Below are positions 59,066 to 64,000 of a stretch of DNA of 64,000 bases, in pieces. Where the stretch lies: assembly GCF_029852145.1 (NCBI RefSeq), contig NC_079977.1, positions 18,540,781-18,604,780 on the forward strand. The letters are read 5' to 3'. The stretch is from Microplitis mediator (taxonomy: Eukaryota; Arthropoda; Insecta; Hymenoptera; Braconidae). A program made the translations under genes and the position numbers. The notes under the pieces are model-generated. The model saw only the letters and a list, made by a program, of their open reading frames with translations. It was not told where the DNA came from and searched no databases. Position 1 is the first letter of the stretch, and each line of letters starts with the position of its first letter.

Positions 59066-59734
59066 GGTAACCCTTAAGATATATTATTTGATCTTCGTCG
59101 CAGTCTTTTGAGGATCAAATTTTTAGGAAACGACCGTAGAAATACTTTTACACGTAGCAAAGTAGATAGGCGGGAATTTGTTTGTTAAAATGGAAATTTC
59201 AAAACCCTAGGAGTTTTTGCTGATTTTGTATTATTCATCGCTGATGTAAATTTTGAAAATGATTGGTTTTCATAATTCATCACTATCTCGATTTGTTTTA
59301 CTATAAAATAGAGTATAATAGTGCCACATGAAACCATGTTTAGGTTTATAAGAAGTCAACTTAGCTCAAAAGATAATGACCGGTCTTATAAAGAAGAAAA
59401 AAGATCGGGAAAAGAAAGCATCAAGCATTATCGCAAAGATACATTTTGGGTACTGTAAAAACGTTGAAGCTTCGTTTTGAATATTCAATATGTTCAATAC
59501 GGTCAATTCACGCTCAAAACCGTGATAACGTGTAATTTACATCTATTACTTCGACGATGGATCCAAATATTTTTTATCGGATTACATCAGTGATACTAAG
59601 AAACAAGTTAAGCATTACGCTCATAACCCTAAAAATATCGAGAACACTAAAAACGAACTAATGATACTAGAGCATTATATTAGTGCGTGAAAATATTTAA
59701 CCATTAGTTTTTCATTAGCATTTTTCCGTAAGGG

Positions 59735-60190
59735 TAATTGATCAGTAAACGCATGTGTAGATTAATGCAAAATTGACGTTTGCCCACCCGTTACCTAGTG
59801 GATTATAATTTTATTTAATTTTATAAATTTTATAAAGTTTCATACAATAATTTTTTCACAGGTGATGAAATTTTATAATCATATAAAATTATAATAATTC
59901 TTGAAATGGTTCATTTAGCCTGAGTCTTGATCATACGTTTTTTTAATGATGATGTTATGCAAATAACAATGAATTAATAACAATGTTACCTTCATTAATA
60001 TTTAATATTTGTACTTCAGTAAATTAAAAAGATACATTAAATTGAAAGCTTAATGTATTTACAAAAAAAAAAGACCCTGATATGATTATCCTCAAGAATT
60101 CAGATTAAATAGATGACGTATTTAAATACAAGTGTACGCAATAAATCATCTAAGTGTGTATAGTAAAATAAAATTGTAAAACAGTTGATC
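59735..60190. other. AT-rich spacer, no gene seen
   Basis: No coding, RNA or element boundary is supported. Confidence 0.4.
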
Positions 60191-60193
60191 CTG

Positions 60194-60500
60194 GGATCGA
60201 AAAAAAATTCAGACCTGACAATTTATAATAAGATCTAATTGGATCGAAAGATATGTAATGAAATTTAATATTGAGGCACTGTCAGATCTGATTACATCGG
60301 GACTGATAACGTCAGATTTAGACAGGTTTCGAAAAAATTTTTATTCAAAATTAGGCAGATTTCTGTATATTTCGAGATCTAGTTAGATTTGTTCAGATTT
60401 CATCAGATCTGCAGAGATATAGTCATATTTGGGGGAATTTACCATTTTTTTTAGATCTAAGCAGATCTCAATATATATAAAGACAAAATTTTCAATATAG
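60194..60500. repeat. Partial CCTGGGATCGAAAA-type element, AGATCTG words
   Basis: Starts 'cctgggatcgaaaaaaaatt', a diverged CCCGGG cap, and iterates 'cagatctgatt' words as in 3114-3902. No right end. Confidence 0.5.
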
Positions 60501-60504
60501 TTTA

Positions 60505-61300
60505 ATTTCACTGCTGGCTTCAGTGAAAAAAAATCACTGATCGAATCAGAAAAAGTAAGTGTTAGCTTCAGAGAAATAAAATTGATTACGGAATTAGTAA
60601 AATTATCTGATGGTCTCAGTGAAACAAAATTACTGACTGAATCAGTGAAATTCGATCATTAGTTTAATCAGAAAATTCACTGGTTATTGTTAGTAGTGCT
60701 AACTAAAAAACTGGTTGAATTGACTGCTAGCTTCAGTAAAATAAAGTCACTGATCGAATCAGTAAAAATAACTGTTAGCTTCAGTAAAATAAAATTGATT
60801 ACCGAATTGGTGAAATTCTCTGTCTCAATGAAACAGAATTACTTAGTGAATCAGTAAAATTCTATTACTAGTTCAGTTAGTAAAATTCACTAATTGCTTC
60901 AGTTAAACAAAATCACTGATCGTACAAGTCAAAATAACTGTCAGCGTCAGTGAAATAAAATTGCTCACAGAATCAGTGAAATTTTCTCATTGTACTAGAA
61001 AGACAGAATTACTGATAGAATCAGTAAAATTATCTGATGGTCTCAGTGAGACAGAATTACTGACTGAATCAGTGATACTCCATCATTCGTTAAATGAGAA
61101 AATTTCACTAGTTATTTCTAGAAGTAGTTACTAAATAACTAGTTAAATTCACTGATTGTATTATTGAAAATCACTGATCTTCTCAGTGAAATTCTCTGTT
61201 AGTTTCAGTGAAACAAAATGACTGCTTAAAACAGAAAATTTACTGGTAATACTAACGACCAATTCACTGCTGATGTCAGTGAAATAAAATATCTGGTTTT
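60505..61300. repeat. Short-word array, CAGTGAAATAAAATTACTGA
   Basis: About twenty degenerate copies of 'tcagtgaaacaaaattactgat', the vocabulary of 27795-28530. Confidence 0.75.
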
Positions 61301-61319
61301 TTTTATTTATCTGTAAGTT

Positions 61320-61378
61320 CCAAAGGCTGAACCTTAAGGCCGCTGAGCCAATCGCTTAATCCACTATGCAGTTTAACC
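61320..61378 (-). repeat. Weak tRNA-like module
   Basis: The minus strand reads TAGTGGATTAAGCGATTGG and AAGGTTCAGCC; the B box is imperfect. Placed next to a word array, as with the other modules. Confidence 0.35.
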
Positions 61379-61648
61379 ATGAGAACAGTAAAATTTAATT
61401 TAATTTCATATCAAAATTATATTATACTAAAAGTATTTTTGTAAAATAATTATCATTTAATTAATAAACTCACTATTGCAATTTATATCAATGTTTAAAA
61501 ATTAGTAATGACTATTTTCAGGCCCATACGACGGGACTGGAGTACGTACAATCATTAGACTCGTATCTAAACCAAATTATTCCGTATTTGACGTCATAAA
61601 TCTAACGTACGTCATTGTACATACAGCTGATATATTAACGCACGTACA

Positions 61649-61656
61649 TATAAAAG
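61649..61656 (+). promoter_or_regulatory. TATA box of peptide C gene
   Basis: TATAAAAG followed 31 bases from its first base by the A of AATAGTCACTAG (about 61680), a good initiator position. The promoter core is conserved with the minus-strand paralogue. Confidence 0.8.
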
Positions 61657-61679
61657 ACCGGAGGCCCAGTCAAATAGTC

Positions 61680-62224
61680 ACTAGCATCGAGACAGTTTCA
61701 AACGACACACGTCCAATAATAACAACAATATTTTAAATTTTGTTTGATATTCGATCTACTTGAATTAATATCAATTGAAACATCTGGTAAATATAAATAT
61801 TTATTAAACAATTATTCAACTACAATCGCGAACTAATTATTTACAAATTAATTTTTAATTGTTTAAATATTTTTGTAAGTTACTATTATTTGTTTATGTA
61901 TTTTTAATATTTTTATTATTTTATTAAATTTCGATAGTCGGTCTTACCCCGCTTTACTTTTATTTATTATCAAAGATTAATTATATATGTTTATTTTTTT
62001 ATTTTACAAATAATAATAATTATTATTAATTAATTTTTTTTTTCAGGATAAAATAATTTTGATTTAAAATGCCGAGTGTTTTAAAATTTTTATTATTTAT
62101 TACCGTCGTTTTGGTGATAACTGCATACGCAATGGCGAAACCTGTATTTGCAAATCTATGGGGAGGCGCATGGGTCTATCCAAGAAATCCTGATTATATT
62201 TTTTATGACAACGAAGGAAAATAA
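61680..62224 (+). other. Transcribed region of peptide C: 5' UTR exon, intron, coding exon
   Basis: Exon 1 is about 61680-61786, all untranslated. The intron 61787-62046 has donor GTAAAT and a poly-T tract before TTTCAG. Exon 2 starts at 62047. The exon/intron layout equals that of peptide B on the minus strand, supporting both models. Confidence 0.7.
62069..62224 (+). CDS. Small secreted peptide C (51 aa), paralogue of 53023-53154
   Basis: ATG to TAA, 51 residues. The signal peptide is MPSVLKFLLFITVVLVITAY. It continues AMAKPVFANLWGGAW, then a tail unlike peptide B: VYPRNPDYIFYDNEGK, acidic and Tyr-rich. The ATG lies 22 bases into exon 2, as in peptide B. Secretion is well supported. Function is unknown; two inverted paralogues with conserved signal and variable tail suggest a rapidly evolving secreted product. 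Confidence 0.8.
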   Translation: MPSVLKFLLFITVVLVITAYAMAKPVFANLWGGAWVYPRNPDYIFYDNEGK

Positions 62225-62637
62225 ATCGATCGAACACTCGCAACAATTAAATATATCAAGCTTCAAATTAATATAAAATTAATCTGTAGTAATTCATATA
62301 AAAGTGATTCATTATATTCTTAGAAATTACCAGTAAAAATTTACTTCAATTTTTTAATATTTTTTTTTTTGCATGAATTCTGACATAATTATGAAAAAAT
62401 AAATAAAAAATATCTTTGAGACTGTGATCTTAATATATGATGTACAATAAAATTTGATGACTAAATTTTTTATAAGAAAAAAATTTTTTAATCTTTACGA
62501 CAGTTTTTTTTTTATGAAGAATTTAAATTTATGATTATTTTTATTGAGATATTAAAAGAACAAATATTAATAAAAAAAAAATTAAATTGTTTTCTGATGC
62601 TTGTTTTTATTTTTCTTTTCTCTTTTAAAATTTATAT

Positions 62638-62673
<36 letters not shown>

Positions 62674-63119
62674 TGAAAGAAACTGAAGTAAAATATTTAA
62701 TCGTCGAGATGCAAATTCATTATTGATTTTAGCCTGGAGTAATAACTTTTAATAATAATAAGCAGAAAACGGAATTCATAAAAAAATAAATATGAATAAA
62801 TAAAAATTAATGATGCACTTAAAAATAAGTAAATAAGTTCAATGAGAATTGAGAAGTTTCCAATGGACAGAGAAAAAAAATTAGTTAACTGTTGTAATAA
62901 AAATTATAGAGAATTTTTATTCGCTATTTCTATACTTACGGGGGGGGGGGGGGGGGGGAATTGATCAATAGTGGAAATTGACTTAGTGGGGTGAGTTGGA
63001 CCCTTGACAAATATCAGAAAATTTATATTTTAAAGTTCAAACGCTATTGAAATTTTATAATTTTTAACTCAGGTCAAAATTTAATTATTGTTGATATTTA
63101 GTCATTTTTACCATGTGCA
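62225..63119. other. 3' flank of peptide C with homopolymer runs
   Basis: Possible poly-A signals ATAAATAAA near 62400 and CAATAAAAT near 62448. Contains a poly-T run at about 62647-62672 and a poly-G run at 62941-62958. No further gene. Confidence 0.5.
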
Positions 63120-63600
63120 CTAGGGTGTGCCATTTTGAGGTGACTTTTTTTTCAACAAAAAAACTTGCAAGAAGGTGAGAAAAGAAGCCTGTTAAAAGCG
63201 GAGCTCTTAATATTAATATTTAGAGGTGCCTATTTCTGATTTTCCATTTCCCGTTTAAATAACATCGGAAAATAAATTTTTTATTTTTTTATTTTTCTAG
63301 CTCGGCATTTGCACCTCATATAAATAAGTCTACAGATTATTCTTGTAGAGAATTTAACGCTCTACAAAAAAGGTCTCTTATAATTTTTTAATAAATCCAT
63401 CCATTCAAAAGTTATTGGAGCTGGAAGTCAAGTTTATAATAAATTTCCAGATCTTTTTATTTTTCCAGCAAAACTATTAGACTTATCAAAAAATGTCATA
63501 GGATCTTTTTTATAGACAATTTTAGTTCCTACGAATTATTTGTAATAAAGTTCATTCAAATTCTGCATTGTTTTCTAGTTATTTTCATTTTTATTATTAT
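63120..63600. mobile_element. Diverged single arm of the GGGTGATTCA foldback family
   Basis: 'gagctcttaatattaatatt', 'gctctacaaaaaaggtc' and 'gcattgttttctagttattttcattt' occur in the same order as in the left arm at 42359-42865. The second arm is missing. Confidence 0.6.
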
Positions 63601-63653
63601 TTATCACACGCAAATTAGTGTTGATGTCAATTATACTATTTTACAAATGATTT

Positions 63654-64000
63654 CCCGCATGGAAAAGCTATATATTGTTAAAAGTATATAAAAAAATATA
63701 TGGTGAATATGTGATAAATATATAGCGGCAAAAATATCTATATTGAAAAATATATGTTTTTTACATATATTGGATTATATATTTATCATAATATATTTAC
63801 TTGTATATAATGTTTTGTATTTTTCTATATATATTATCTCATATAATGCTCAATATATTCTTATCATATATGGATAGTATATATATAATTTATAAGTATA
63901 ATATAATAAACTTGATATATATAGCCATATATTTTGACTCATATAATTAGTGGTATATGGTCTCTATATAATTGATTATATATGAAAGAATTTATATGAT
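63654..64000. mobile_element. CCCGCATGGAAAAGC-capped element, cut by window end
   Basis: Matches the complement of 44990-45338 nearly base for base, with only scattered differences. The far end lies beyond the window. Confidence 0.8.

Larger units (their letters stand above)
56955..59734. mobile_element. CCCTTACGGAAAA-capped composite element (about 2.8 kb)
   Basis: Ends CCCTTACGGAAAAAACTAG and inverted GCATTTTTCCGTAAGGG with direct TA (56953-56954 and 59735-59736). Near both ends are 'actaatga' words. Inside are a CACGG MITE (57205-58172), a tRNA-like module (58304-58372) and a palindromic array (58795-59065). No long coding frame; the short frames at 58292-58804 lack motifs. It could be one grown element or two ends brought together. 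Confidence 0.6.

Overview
The window looks like nuclear DNA of an insect, most likely a hymenopteran parasitoid. The grounds are very AT-rich sequence, spliced genes with short GT-AG introns, a BEL/Pao-type gag remnant, TATA-box secreted-peptide genes, and an expansion of catalytically dead secreted serine-protease homologues. The hymenopteran assignment is inference; nothing here names the species. Gene density is very low. Most of the 64 kb is non-autonomous mobile elements and short-word repeat arrays, and almost every long reading frame in them is spurious.

Left part (1-28 kb). Three serine protease homologue genes (SPH1 2871-7364, SPH2 9092-15676, SPH3 18626-23678) lie head to tail on the minus strand. 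Each has five coding exons with the same intron phases (1, 2, 1, 0), a signal peptide and a chymotrypsin-like fold. Catalytic His is replaced and catalytic Ser is Leu in all three, while the Asp is kept. SPH1 and SPH2 share introns and about 800 bp upstream, so they come from a tandem segmental duplication. SPH3 is more divergent and has an in-frame TGA at the ancestral start of exon 3, which a shifted acceptor could bypass. An extra terminal exon lies at 1111-1329. Broken relatives on the plus strand lie at 24.3, 25.8 and 27.4 kb, two of them in or against mobile elements.

Middle part (28-47.5 kb). This is repeat-dominated: palindromic elements, tRNA-like modules, a SINE-like element, a roughly 1-kb near-perfect palindrome at 42.4-43.4 kb, a complex satellite at 40.6-42.2 kb, and one reading frame with zinc-finger and AT-hook-like features at 45.5-45.8 kb.

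Right part (47.5-64 kb). Three small secreted-peptide genes are present: a 48-aa two-exon gene (47876-48957, minus) and an inverted paralogous pair (53023-53154 minus, 43 aa; 62069-62224 plus, 51 aa). The pair share a TATA promoter, 5' UTR intron and signal peptide but differ in the mature C-terminus.

The most unusual signal is a mode of repeat organisation. Several element classes share conserved terminal caps with 2-bp target duplications: TA|CAC.G..AA, CCCGGGTCAAAA, CCCTTACGGAAAA, CCCGCATGGAAAA and CCCATA. Within a cap class, each copy is filled by iterating a different short, often palindromic word. Many carry a tRNA-like A-box/B-box module. Some are filled/empty or long/short at paralogous positions, so insertion and array growth can be read directly.
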